From positions 186,001 to 250,000 of the forward strand of contig NZ_RBIM01000005.1 of the NCBI RefSeq assembly GCF_003634045.1: a stretch of 64,000 nucleotides of DNA. The letters are read 5' to 3'. The notes below the pieces were generated by a model. That model was not told the DNA's origin and made no database searches. It saw only the letters and a list, made by a program, of their open reading frames with translations. Source of the stretch: Maricaulis maris. GTDB lineage: Bacteria > Pseudomonadota > Alphaproteobacteria > Caulobacterales > Maricaulaceae. Each line of letters begins with the position of its first letter. Within the stretch, counting starts at the first letter, position 1. This document shows positions 45,921-53,964 of the stretch, in pieces. The position numbers were made by a program, and so were the translations under genes.

Positions 45921-46037
45921 ATCGCTTGCCGGGAGTTCGCGCTATCCGGATTTCAAGGTCAAGGGCGCGTACGCGCCGCTTCGCGGTTTCACCCTTGAGC
46001 TTGAAATCCGGATAGCGCCTGCTGGCTGACAAGCGAT
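45921..46037. repeat. Long inverted repeat, 29-base arms
   Basis: Arms 45939-45967 and 45990-46018 pair with only two mismatches (outer part GCGCTATCCGGATTTCAAG), around a 22-base GC-rich loop. Outer ATCGCTTG (45921) and CAAGCGAT (46030) extend the pairing. No terminal duplication or open frame was seen. Confidence 0.82.
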
Positions 46038-46088
46038 CTATGGGTATTTCCGCGCGTGGCGCCGAGTTCCAATAAATCTCCTTCCCCC

Positions 46089-46196
46089 GGCATCCCACGG
46101 TCGCGGCGCAGCCGCGATCCGGGGGATCTCAGCCAAACCGTCGACGGGGTAGCGCAGGTCCCCCGGATGCCCGCTTCGCGGTCCCCGTGGGATGGC
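46089..46196. repeat. Second foldback element after the LysR gene
   Basis: CATCCCACGG at 46091-46100 pairs with CCGTGGGATG at 46185-46194; inner ATCCGGGGGA near 46117 pairs with TCCCCCGGAT near 46159, and a local CGCGGCGCAGCCGCG hairpin is included. Confidence 0.7.
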
Positions 46197-46209
46197 GGTG
46201 GGAATGTGG

Positions 46210-46836
46210 CTATTGGGCAATACAGACGGGCATATAGCCCGCCACAATAGTCTTCACCGTCGGCGCCGGCGTCAGCACCTCAACCCGATCCGGCAAAGCG
46301 TCCGGCCCCGCCGCATAGCCCTCGAACGCCCAGGCCCACACACGTCCTTGCCAGCAAACCAGCGGCGCCCCGTCAGGCTCGGCGCGAAAAAAGACGCCCT
46401 CTGGCAGCTCCAACAGCTTCGCCTCAAACGTCACCTGCTTGCGTGACCGTGACATCACCCGCGCCTTGTGGAGGACTCGATCCATGTCCGGCGCGCGATG
46501 TGGCAAGTCGGGATGCGCCTTGGCAAAAGCCTCGCGAAACCGGTTGAAATCCTCTCGGCGGCATTCAGCGCAGGGACGATGTCCGGCGGCGAGTGCGACG
46601 GCTTCGTCGGTGAAAAAGAGCTCGGTATACCAGCCTGGGGCCATCAATTCGCGGCGGCGCGCCTTGAAGGCGAGGGTGCAGGTCACCCAGGCCTGGTGTT
46701 TCCAGCGCGCGGTGCCGAGTTGCTGGCGGTCATCATGCAGGATGCCGCGATTGCCCATCAGCGTGCCGCGGGCGCTGTGGGCGCAGATTTCGCCGGTGGG
46801 CGTGACGCGGTTTTGCAGCGGGGTGGTGCGTGTCAT
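46210..46836 (-). CDS. Unknown protein with Ada-like CxxC motif
   Basis: A 208-residue soluble protein of unknown family. It starts RTTPLQNRVTPTGEICAHSARGTLMGNRG, a conserved-looking block, then has ALAAGHRPCAECRRED near 95. That piece resembles the zinc-binding turn of Ada-type N-terminal domains (GYRPC..C), but the full four-cysteine pattern is not evident. The C-terminal half has VMSRSRKQVTFEAKL and aromatic stretch CWQGRVWAWAFEGY. ATG 46836 is chosen because the conserved block begins there; upstream bases to 46899 lie in a foldback repeat. No operon partner. Confidence 0.75.
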   Translation of the reverse strand: MTRTTPLQNRVTPTGEICAHSARGTLMGNRGILHDDRQQLGTARWKHQAWVTCTLAFKARRRELMAPGWYTELFFTDEAVALAAGHRPCAECRREDFNRFREAFAKAHPDLPHRAPDMDRVLHKARVMSRSRKQVTFEAKLLELPEGVFFRAEPDGAPLVCWQGRVWAWAFEGYAAGPDALPDRVEVLTPAPTVKTIVAGYMPVCIAQ

Positions 46837-46892
46837 GGGGTGAGGGTGGCGGTTGAGGCGGCGCAGGGCAATCCGGTTCTTGTGCCCCACAT

Positions 46893-47012
46893 TTGTCATC
46901 CCCGCCGGATGTCCCGCGCAGGCGGGACGAAGAGCGGGGGCCTAACTGGTTGCTACCAGCTAGGTCCCTGACTTTCGCCCGGCCTTCGCCGGGCTTCCAT
47001 CAGGGATGACAA
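46893..47012. repeat. Foldback element with GTCATC/GATGAC ends, copy 3
   Basis: About 120 bases from TTGTCATCCC to GGGATGACAA, exact inverted ends. Inner pairing includes CTAACTGGTTG with CTACCAGCTAG-like sequence and hairpins CCCGCGCAGGCGGG and CCCGGCCTTCGCCGGG. The TGACTTTCGCCCGG segment near the right half recalls TGACTTCCGTCAGG of copy 1. Confidence 0.72.
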
Positions 47013-47026
47013 TCAAGGGCCCGACT

Positions 47027-47065
47027 ACTTGCAACACGTCCCCGTTACCGCCAACATCTTGCAAC
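47027..47065 (+). promoter_or_regulatory. Direct repeat CTTGCAAC, 30 bases apart, upstream of the KOR operon
   Basis: ACTTGCAAC at 47027-47035 and TCTTGCAAC at 47057-47065; each holds the palindrome TTGCAA. The 30-base spacing is close to three helical turns. They lie about 160-195 bases before the first KOR gene in a 386-base gene-free stretch (46837-47222) whose left part is foldback copy 3. The TTGACC near 47122 could be a -35 box. Regulator unknown. Confidence 0.35.
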
Positions 47066-47222
47066 TCACTCGCACTAACAAACAAACCCGTTCGCAAACG
47101 GTCGCTTAAGGGGGAAATCGCTTGACCCTTGGCGCGTTCACCATGTGAGATTGGTTTCAATTCTGCGACCCTCGACGGTCGCCGGCCCATAACAGTACGG
47201 GCGAAAGCCCGGGGTGAGGAGC

Positions 47223-49019
47223 ATGAAGCCGACCGATACGCGCGATCCCGACTATTTTCACAAGGTCGTGGATTGCCAATGGGCATGCCCGGCACACACG
47301 CCGGTGCCTGAATATATCCGTCTGATTGCGCAAGGTGAATTCACCGAAGCCTATCTCGTCAATCGTCGTTCCAACGTCTTCCCGGGCATTCTCGGCCGGG
47401 TCTGCGACCGCCCCTGCGAGCCGGCTTGCCGGCGTGGCCGGGTCGAGGAGGAACCGGTCGCGATCTGCCGCTTGAAACGGGTCGCTGCCGACCATCGCGA
47501 CGAGGTGAAACATCTCGTGCCGCAAAAGCCGGCCAATACGAATGGCAAGAAGATCGCCCTGATCGGCGCCGGTCCGGCGTCCTTGACCGTGGCCAATGAT
47601 CTCGCCCCGCTGGGTTATGAGTGCACGATCTTTGAAGCGCATCACCGTCCCGGCGGGCTGATGATCTCCAACATCCCCTCCTTCCGCCTGCCGGAAGAAG
47701 TGCTGGACGAGGAGATCGGATACATTCTCGATCAGGGCGTCGAGCTGAAGACCGGTCACCGGATCGAGAGCCTCAAGGCCTTGAGCGAGAGCGGTTATGA
47801 CGCAGTTTTCATCGGCTCGGGTGCGCCCAAGGGCAAGGATCTGAAGATCGAGGGCCGCGACGAGGCCGACGCCAATATCCATATCGGTATTGACTGGCTG
47901 GAAAGCGTCGCCTTCGAGCATACCGACAAGATCGGCAAACAGGTCCTGATCATCGGTGTCGGCAATACGGCGATGGATTGTTGCCGCACCTCGCTGCGCC
48001 TCGGCGCCGATGATGTGAAGGTTATGGCCCGCAAGCCGCGGCAATTCTTCAAGGCTTCCCCCTGGGAGCTGGAAGATGCCGAGGACGAGAATGTCGAAAT
48101 CCTGGTCAATCACTCGCCCAAGCGTTTCGTGGTCGAGAATGGCAAGCTGACCGGCATGGAATTCGAGCTGATGGAGTACCAGCTCGATGAGGACGGCCAG
48201 ATCACCGACACCAGGATCGCCGGCACGACCATCATCCCCTGCACCGATGTCATCCTGGCCATCGGCCAGGAAAACGCCTTCCCCTGGATCGAGCGCGATA
48301 TCGGGATCGAGTTCGACAAATGGGGCGTGCCGATCGTTGACGAGAAGACCTTCGAGTCGACGAAGAAGGGCATCTTCTTCGGCGGCGACAGCGCCTTTGG
48401 ACCCAAGAATATCATCTGGGCGGTCGAGCATGGGCACCAGGCGGCAATCTCGATCCACAAGCATTGCGAGGCGACCGACCTCAAGCAGCGCCTGCCGCGC
48501 GGGGTCAATCTGCAATCCGCCAAGATGGGCGTGAATGAGTGGATGTATTCCAACAGCTATACCGGCGAGCATCGTCGGCAGATGCCGTTGGCCGAACTCA
48601 AGGCGCGCCTCTCCAATCGCAAGATGGAAGTCGAGACCGGCTATACCGCGGAGCAGATCGCGACCGAGGTCCAGCGCTGTCTCAATTGCGACGTGCAGAC
48701 CGTGTTCGAGGCACCGCTGTGCAAGGAATGCGATGCCTGCATGGATATCTGTCCGGTCGATTGCCTGTCGATCGTGCCGGTCGCAGAGGAAGCCGAGCTG
48801 CGCCAGTCGCTGCGGGTGCCGGCCAATAACAAGGACCAGGCCCTGTTTGTCTCCGAGCCGCTGAAGGATACCGGGCGGGTCATGGTGAAGGACGAAAATC
48901 TCTGCCTGCATTGTGGCCTGTGCGCCGAGCGTTGTCCGACCGCAGCGTGGGACATGCAGGACGCCGACATCTTCATTCCGCATGTCGACGATGAAACGAA
49001 GAAAGTGGCGGCCGAATGA
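47223..49019 (+). CDS. GltD-like FAD/NAD(P) oxidoreductase with ferredoxin domain, KOR-associated
   Basis: A 598-residue electron-transfer protein. Residues 1-105 are an Fer4_20 domain (CQWACPAHTPVPEYIRLI near 17, CDRPCEPACRRG near 60). Residues about 108-430 are the nucleotide-disulfide oxidoreductase core (IALIGAGPASLTVAND near 113, VLIIGVGNTAMDC near 240). The C-terminal third has two [4Fe-4S] ferredoxin motifs (CKECDACMDICPVDC and CLHCGLCAERCP). ATG 47223 follows GTGAGGA; GTG 47214 is less likely. It overlaps the alpha-subunit gene by four bases, so it probably passes electrons from 2-oxoacid oxidation to NAD(P)+ or the reverse. Confidence 0.88.
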   Translation: MKPTDTRDPDYFHKVVDCQWACPAHTPVPEYIRLIAQGEFTEAYLVNRRSNVFPGILGRVCDRPCEPACRRGRVEEEPVAICRLKRVAADHRDEVKHLVPQKPANTNGKKIALIGAGPASLTVANDLAPLGYECTIFEAHHRPGGLMISNIPSFRLPEEVLDEEIGYILDQGVELKTGHRIESLKALSESGYDAVFIGSGAPKGKDLKIEGRDEADANIHIGIDWLESVAFEHTDKIGKQVLIIGVGNTAMDCCRTSLRLGADDVKVMARKPRQFFKASPWELEDAEDENVEILVNHSPKRFVVENGKLTGMEFELMEYQLDEDGQITDTRIAGTTIIPCTDVILAIGQENAFPWIERDIGIEFDKWGVPIVDEKTFESTKKGIFFGGDSAFGPKNIIWAVEHGHQAAISIHKHCEATDLKQRLPRGVNLQSAKMGVNEWMYSNSYTGEHRRQMPLAELKARLSNRKMEVETGYTAEQIATEVQRCLNCDVQTVFEAPLCKECDACMDICPVDCLSIVPVAEEAELRQSLRVPANNKDQALFVSEPLKDTGRVMVKDENLCLHCGLCAERCPTAAWDMQDADIFIPHVDDETKKVAAE

Positions 49020-50851
49020 AGGATCTCGTGGACGTGTCAGGCGAAGTCCGGGTCAACGACTTCGTCATCAAGATCGGCAATGTGAACGGCACCGGTTCGG
49101 CCTCGGCCAATGGTCTTCTGATGAAGGCGATCTTCCGCATGGGCGTGCCGGTGGTGGGCAAGAACCTCTTCCCCTCCAACATCCAGGGTCTGCCGACCTG
49201 GTATGAGATCCGTCTCACCAAGGATGGCTATATGGCCCGCTCGGGCACGGCGGAATTCATCGTCGCCATGAATGCCGAGACCTATAAACAAGACCTCGCC
49301 GAGGTCTCACCGGGCGGCTTCCTGCTGTATGACTCGACCTGGCCGCGCCCGGACCTGCACGCGCGCGCCGACGTCACCGCGATCGGCGTGCCGCTGGCGC
49401 GCCTGGTCAACGCCGCCTTCGACAATGCCCGCACCCGCGTTCTGATGAAGAACATGGCCTATGTTGGAGCCGTCGCCGGCCTGACCGGGCTGGATGTCGA
49501 GGTCATCCGCAATCTGGTCAAGGAGATGTTCGGCACGAAAGAGCATCTTATCGACGCCAATATGAAGGCGATCGGGCTGGGTCTGGACTATGTCCGCGAA
49601 CATTTTTCCGAGCCGCTGCCGCTGCGCATCGAGCCGATGGACAAGACCGCCGGTCACATCATGATTGATGGCAATACGGCCGCCGCGCTGGGGTGTGTCT
49701 ATGCCGGGGCGACCTTTGGCGCCTGGTACCCGATCACGCCCTCGACCTCGTTGATGGATGGCTTCAAGGCGTTTTGTGAGAAATTCCGCGTCGATCCCGA
49801 CACGGGCGAGAAGAATTTCTGCATCATCCAGGGTGAGGACGAGCTGGCCTCGGTCGGCATGGCCATCGGCGCCGGCTGGAATGGTGCACGCGCCTTCACG
49901 CCGACCTCCGGTCCCGGCATCTCCCTGATGAGTGAATTCATCGGCTTTGCCTATTATGGCGAAGTGCCGGTGGTGTTGTTCGACGTCCAGCGCGCGGGGC
50001 CGTCGACCGGTCTGCCGACGCGGACCCAGCAGTGCGACATCACCCTGGCCGCCTATGCCAGCCATGGCGACACCAAGCATATCCTCCTCTTCCCGGCCAA
50101 TCCGAAGGAATGCTTCGAGATGGCGGTGCAGAGTTTCGACATTGCCGAACGCTTCCAGACCCCGGTCTTCTTCATGACCGATCTCGATATCGGCATGAAT
50201 GACTGGATGATCCCGGAGCTGGACTGGGATGACAGCTACCAGCCCGATCGCGGCAAGGTGCTGACCGCCGACCAGATTGAAAGCCTCGAGAAATTCTACC
50301 GTTACGAAGACCGTGACGGCGACGCCATCGCCTGGCGGACCCTGCCGGGCACGCACCCCAAGGGCGCCTATTTCACGCGTGGCTCCGGCCATAACTGGAA
50401 GGGCGGCTATACCGAGGATGCCGAGGAGTACAAGGTCGTGCTCGACCGGCTGACCACCAAGTGGAAGAATGCCGCCAATGCGGTCCCGGCACCGGTCATC
50501 ACACGCTGCGGGAAGGATGCCCGGCGGGCGATCATCTCGGTTGGCGGTTGTGACGGGGCTGTGCTGGAAGCGCTGGACCGTTTTGCCGAGAATGGCGTGA
50601 ACCTTGATTATCTGCGGGTTCGGGGTTTCCCCTTCAACGCTGAGGTCGACCAGTTCATTGACCAGTATGACGAGGTGTTCGTAGTCGAGCAGAACCGCGA
50701 CGGGCAATTGCGCTCGCTTCTGGTCAACGAGACCGAGGCGCCCAAGCACAAGCTGGTCTCGATCCTCGATTATGCCGGCATGGCCGCCAATCCGAAATTC
50801 ATCATCGAGGGCATTTCCGCCCATCTGGAAGCCCTGGGAGACGTCGCATGA
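49016..50851 (+). CDS. korA: 2-oxoacid:ferredoxin oxidoreductase, alpha (gamma-alpha fused) subunit
   Basis: A 611-residue subunit. Residues about 15-190 are the gamma domain (IGNVNGTGSASANGLLMKAI), and residues about 215-600 the alpha domain (WYPITPSTSLMDGF near 237, QGEDELASVGMAIGAGWNGA near 270, TSGPGISLMSEF near 295). With KorB it forms the thiamin-diphosphate enzyme that decarboxylates a 2-oxoacid, most likely 2-oxoglutarate, to the acyl-CoA. The substrate assignment is from family type and not certain. ATGA overlaps join it to genes on both sides. Confidence 0.9.
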   Translation: MKDLVDVSGEVRVNDFVIKIGNVNGTGSASANGLLMKAIFRMGVPVVGKNLFPSNIQGLPTWYEIRLTKDGYMARSGTAEFIVAMNAETYKQDLAEVSPGGFLLYDSTWPRPDLHARADVTAIGVPLARLVNAAFDNARTRVLMKNMAYVGAVAGLTGLDVEVIRNLVKEMFGTKEHLIDANMKAIGLGLDYVREHFSEPLPLRIEPMDKTAGHIMIDGNTAAALGCVYAGATFGAWYPITPSTSLMDGFKAFCEKFRVDPDTGEKNFCIIQGEDELASVGMAIGAGWNGARAFTPTSGPGISLMSEFIGFAYYGEVPVVLFDVQRAGPSTGLPTRTQQCDITLAAYASHGDTKHILLFPANPKECFEMAVQSFDIAERFQTPVFFMTDLDIGMNDWMIPELDWDDSYQPDRGKVLTADQIESLEKFYRYEDRDGDAIAWRTLPGTHPKGAYFTRGSGHNWKGGYTEDAEEYKVVLDRLTTKWKNAANAVPAPVITRCGKDARRAIISVGGCDGAVLEALDRFAENGVNLDYLRVRGFPFNAEVDQFIDQYDEVFVVEQNRDGQLRSLLVNETEAPKHKLVSILDYAGMAANPKFIIEGISAHLEALGDVA

Positions 50852-51900
50852 CCTCCATGAGCAAGCCCTTCATCGACAAGCACCTGCCGAAGAACAAGCT
50901 CGGCCTGTCGGTCAGGAATTATGAAGGCGTGATGTCGACCCTGTGTGCCGGTTGCGGCCACGACTCGGTCACTGCCGCCCTGGTCCAGGCCTTCTGGGAG
51001 CTGGACCTGGCACCCGAGAGCGCCGCCAAGGTGTCCGGCATTGGCTGTTCGTCCAAGACGACCGCCTATTTCATGGGGCAGTCCCACGGCATCAATTGCG
51101 TGCACGGGCGCATGCCGTCAGTGGCGACCGGTGCCAATGCGGCCAATGGCGATCTCAATTATATCGGCATTTCCGGTGACGGGGATTCCCTGTCGATCGG
51201 CTTCGGGCAATTTGCGCACGCCATCCGGCGAAATCTCAACATGCTGTATATCCTGGAGAATAACGGCGTGTACGGGCTGACCAAGGGGCAGTTCTCGGCG
51301 GCGGCCGATTATGGCTCGAAGTCGAAAAAGGGTTTGGCCAATGACCAGATGCCGATCGACCCCTGCGTTCAGGCGCTGACCTTGGGTGCGGGTTTCGTGG
51401 CGCGGGCCTTCTCCGGTGACAAGTCGCAGCTGATCCCGCTGATCAAGGCCGGTCTCAAGCACAAGGGCTTTGCCCTGATCGACGTCATTTCGCCCTGCGT
51501 GACCTTCAACGACCATGCCGGCTCGACCAAGAGTTATGCCCACACCTACAAATACTATCATCCGCTGGTGCACACGGATTTTGTTGCCCATGCCGATGAG
51601 ACCACCGGTGCCTATGACAAGGACGGGGCGATGCGGGTGACGATGGCTGATGGCGGCGAGCTTTTCCTGCGCAAGACGGCGGATGACTATGATCCGCGAG
51701 ATCGGGCGCAGGCGATCGAGACCTTGTTGATGAACAAGAGTGAGGGCGAGATCCGCACCGGTCTTTTGTATCTCAACAGCGATCTGCCCGACATGCAGGC
51801 CGCCAACAAGCTGCCGAAAATCCCGCTCAACCAGGTGCCCTATGAGCGTCTGACCCCGGGCAAGGCGGCGCTGGCCAAGCTGCAGTCGCGCTATCGCTAA
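50848..51900 (+). CDS. korB: 2-oxoacid:ferredoxin oxidoreductase, beta (TPP) subunit
   Basis: A 350-residue subunit binding thiamin diphosphate and a [4Fe-4S] cluster: CAGCGHDSVTAAL near 33, GIGCSSKT near 68 and the TPP motif GDGDSLSIGFGQFAHAIRRN near 110, then NNGVYGLTKGQ near 137. Completes the KorAB complex. Its TAA stop overlaps the stop of the convergent XRE gene (CTAA). Such enzymes are usual in anaerobes but occur in aerobic bacteria too. Confidence 0.92.
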   Translation: MTSMSKPFIDKHLPKNKLGLSVRNYEGVMSTLCAGCGHDSVTAALVQAFWELDLAPESAAKVSGIGCSSKTTAYFMGQSHGINCVHGRMPSVATGANAANGDLNYIGISGDGDSLSIGFGQFAHAIRRNLNMLYILENNGVYGLTKGQFSAAADYGSKSKKGLANDQMPIDPCVQALTLGAGFVARAFSGDKSQLIPLIKAGLKHKGFALIDVISPCVTFNDHAGSTKSYAHTYKYYHPLVHTDFVAHADETTGAYDKDGAMRVTMADGGELFLRKTADDYDPRDRAQAIETLLMNKSEGEIRTGLLYLNSDLPDMQAANKLPKIPLNQVPYERLTPGKAALAKLQSRYR

Positions 51901-52493
51901 GAGCCGTTGAAGCGCTCGATCCGCGGTGCCGCATCATTGGCGGCGGCGCGGGCGGCGGGACTGTCGGCCAGTCCGGCGAGGGTGATGTGGATGAAGCTGG
52001 CGCCGGTCTCATCGCGGATCGGCGTGTAGCGAACCTGCCAAAAACGATCCGAGCGGTAGCGGTCGACCCACACCGCGCTGGCGCCCAGTATATTGCCCTC
52101 GAGCAGGCCCTGCCGCGTCAGGGCGTCGAGATCGCTGATCAGGCGGTCGAGGGCCGGCGCGTCGTGGATCTGGCGATTGTTGGCCAGGAAGTCGCGCGCC
52201 ATGTCGGCGCTGGCCGCCTCGACGCTGGGGCCGTCCGGCCCGGTCTGCAGCAGCAGGCAGGGAAAGGGGCTGTGATCGACCGTTGCGCGTAGGTCATCGA
52301 ACAGCGAGCGCGTCCGTGGGTCCTCGGCCAGTCTCATGATCGCCTCGGCGACCGGCGCGGGAGGCAGGACAAGACCGGCCTCCAGGCGCGAGACATAGGT
52401 CTGGCTGACGCCGATGAGCTCGGCCATCGCGCCTTGTTTCAGCCTCAACCTCAGCCGAAGCGAGCGGACCGTCTTTGCCCAGTCGATTTCCAA
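51897..52493 (-). CDS. XRE-type HTH regulator with C-terminal PAS-like domain
   Basis: A 198-residue protein. Residues about 5-60 form an XRE HTH (LRLRLRLKQGAMAELIGVS, QTYVSRLEAG). Residues about 70-180 look like a small PAS sensor (FPCLLLQTGPDG, WVDRYRSDRFWQVRYTPIRDE). It is related in layout to the three tandem genes at 53965-55923 but more diverged. It ends overlapping the korB stop, so it is not part of that operon. An AT-rich palindrome 65 bases upstream could be its operator. Ligand unknown. Confidence 0.85.
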   Translation of the reverse strand: MEIDWAKTVRSLRLRLRLKQGAMAELIGVSQTYVSRLEAGLVLPPAPVAEAIMRLAEDPRTRSLFDDLRATVDHSPFPCLLLQTGPDGPSVEAASADMARDFLANNRQIHDAPALDRLISDLDALTRQGLLEGNILGASAVWVDRYRSDRFWQVRYTPIRDETGASFIHITLAGLADSPAARAAANDAAPRIERFNGS

Positions 52494-52557
52494 GACGGAA
52501 TTCTAACCCCTTTGAATCTTGGGATTATCTTGCCGCCCCACGGAGATGAATGAGCAC

Positions 52558-52570
52558 TCATAAAATATGA
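52558..52570 (-). promoter_or_regulatory. Palindrome TCATA-AAA-TATGA, possible operator
   Basis: Perfect 5+3+5 inverted repeat 65 bases upstream of the 52493 start. Its core ATAAAATAT is shared with the palindrome at 53903-53917 before the related XRE operon. A second short inverted repeat ATGAG-CA-CTCAT (52550-52561) partly overlaps it. The gap 52494-52602 otherwise shows nothing. Confidence 0.45.
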
Positions 52571-52602
52571 ATTATCCACGCCCGGATGGGTGATGGACGC
52601 GC

Positions 52603-53730
52603 CTAGAAACCCAGGGCCCGGCCAACATAACCGGGCAGGTCCGACATCAGGGCGCCGAGCTCTCCGCGGGCCCAGGCCGGCAGGAAAATCGCCAGCACGA
52701 CGCTGATGATCAGGCCGAGAAAGGCGCGCAACACGTCCGAGGTGACGTCCCACAGGGCGGCCATTTTCGAGCGCAAACCGGCAATATAGGCGATGGCGAT
52801 TTCGCGGCCGGCCAACATGCCGAGGAAGACCCAGGTCGTGCTCATCGGCACGTCATTGACCTCTTTGAAAATGTACAGGATGACGCCGTAAATCAGGTCG
52901 ATGGCGGTGGCGGCGCGGATATCGGTCGAATTGGTTTTCGACAGGACGATTTTCTGGATCTCGCCGCCGCGATTGCGGAAGATGATCGCGTGCAGGGCCA
53001 GCATCACGACGGTGGCGAATATCAGCAGGAATGGCGAGAAGGTCACCTGGGTCTGCATGACCGCGACACCTTCCTGCAGGACCGGCAGGCCGGCATCATC
53101 GAGCACGGGAACCAGCTCGGTCGTGCGCGGCAGGAAGATGAAGATATTGGCCAGATCCTGCATCAACCACTGCGCCCACAGGAAAGCGGTGGCGGCCCAT
53201 TGCGCGACATACCAGATCGGGTTGTGCGGTGCGTCCTTGGTGCGGTCGATCCAGCGCTCGAAAATCCGCGAAATGATCATGTAGACGAAGAAGGCGGCGC
53301 TGATCGCGACGATGTAGCCAAGCGCCGACTTGGTCAGCATTTTCGGCAGTACGCCCTCGGTGTTGGCGCCGCCGGTCAGGGCGAAGATGGTCAGGACCAG
53401 GAAGGTTGTCGAAACCGGGATGCCGTAGCGGGTCAGGATGAGCAGGAAAAGCGGTGGAATGGCGTGCCACCACTGAACGCCGCCATCAGGATAGGGCAGC
53501 GAGTTGAGCCGGTCGAAGGCGATGTCGCCATTGCCGCCGAAAAAGCCCCACAGCATGACCACGACGATGATCGAGCAGGCATAGGCCCACAATACATACC
53601 AAGGGCGTTTCGCGTTGGAGCTGAGGAAGGTGCCGAGCGTCTGGATCGCGTCATTGGCGACGATAGAGTAGGCGGCGATGAGAAATCCGATGATCGAGAA
53701 GATCCAGACCGCTGTGTTCAGATCGGCCAT
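52603..53730 (-). CDS. PiT-like membrane permease
   Basis: A 375-residue integral membrane protein with about nine hydrophobic segments. The repeated motifs IVANDAIQTLGTF near 24, YGIPVSTTFLVLTIF near 103 and DVPMSTTWVFLGMLAGRE near 310 resemble the duplicated ND / G-P-x-STT signatures of PiT inorganic phosphate permeases, but the protein is otherwise divergent, so the solute is open. ATG 53730 lies nine bases after AAAGGAG. It is flanked by XRE-PAS regulators on both sides, divergent from the three-gene set, which may control it. Confidence 0.75.
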   Translation of the reverse strand: MADLNTAVWIFSIIGFLIAAYSIVANDAIQTLGTFLSSNAKRPWYVLWAYACSIIVVVMLWGFFGGNGDIAFDRLNSLPYPDGGVQWWHAIPPLFLLILTRYGIPVSTTFLVLTIFALTGGANTEGVLPKMLTKSALGYIVAISAAFFVYMIISRIFERWIDRTKDAPHNPIWYVAQWAATAFLWAQWLMQDLANIFIFLPRTTELVPVLDDAGLPVLQEGVAVMQTQVTFSPFLLIFATVVMLALHAIIFRNRGGEIQKIVLSKTNSTDIRAATAIDLIYGVILYIFKEVNDVPMSTTWVFLGMLAGREIAIAYIAGLRSKMAALWDVTSDVLRAFLGLIISVVLAIFLPAWARGELGALMSDLPGYVGRALGF

Positions 53731-53902
53731 GGCCGGCACTCCTTTGGAGACAAAACGCCGGGGCAGGTAGCAAACCCGGGGGGTATCGATCAATCAGAGT
53801 CGCACCATCCTGCCGCAATTTCACACAAGTGTCGTAAATGCCTGCGCGTTTGCGTCTGATTGGTTGCTTTAAGCTCCAGTCTTCACAAAGCCACCAAAGT
53901 GA

Positions 53903-53917
53903 GTTATAAAATATAAC
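53903..53917 (+). promoter_or_regulatory. Palindrome GTTATA-AAA-TATAAC, possible operator of the XRE operon
   Basis: Perfect 6+3+6 inverted repeat 48 bases before the 53965 start, in the region divergent from the PiT-like gene. Same spacer and core as the palindrome at 52558-52570, which suggests binding by one XRE-PAS regulator. Confidence 0.5.
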
Positions 53918-53964
53918 CGCCGATGACCGGCACCGGCGCGCCCTCTCGCTCCGGAGATGCGCAC

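Larger units (their letters stand above)
45881..46209. other. Gene-free stretch made of two foldback elements
   Basis: About 330 bases between the LysR gene and an unknown minus-strand gene. Two large imperfect palindromes occupy most of it (45921-46037 and 46089-46196). No open frame with coding character or family resemblance. The first hairpin may end the LysR transcript. Confidence 0.6.

Noticed and set aside
47157-48983. 608-residue minus-strand frame opposite the KOR-associated oxidoreductase
   Set aside because: The plus strand has flavin and ferredoxin motifs; the antisense frame has none.
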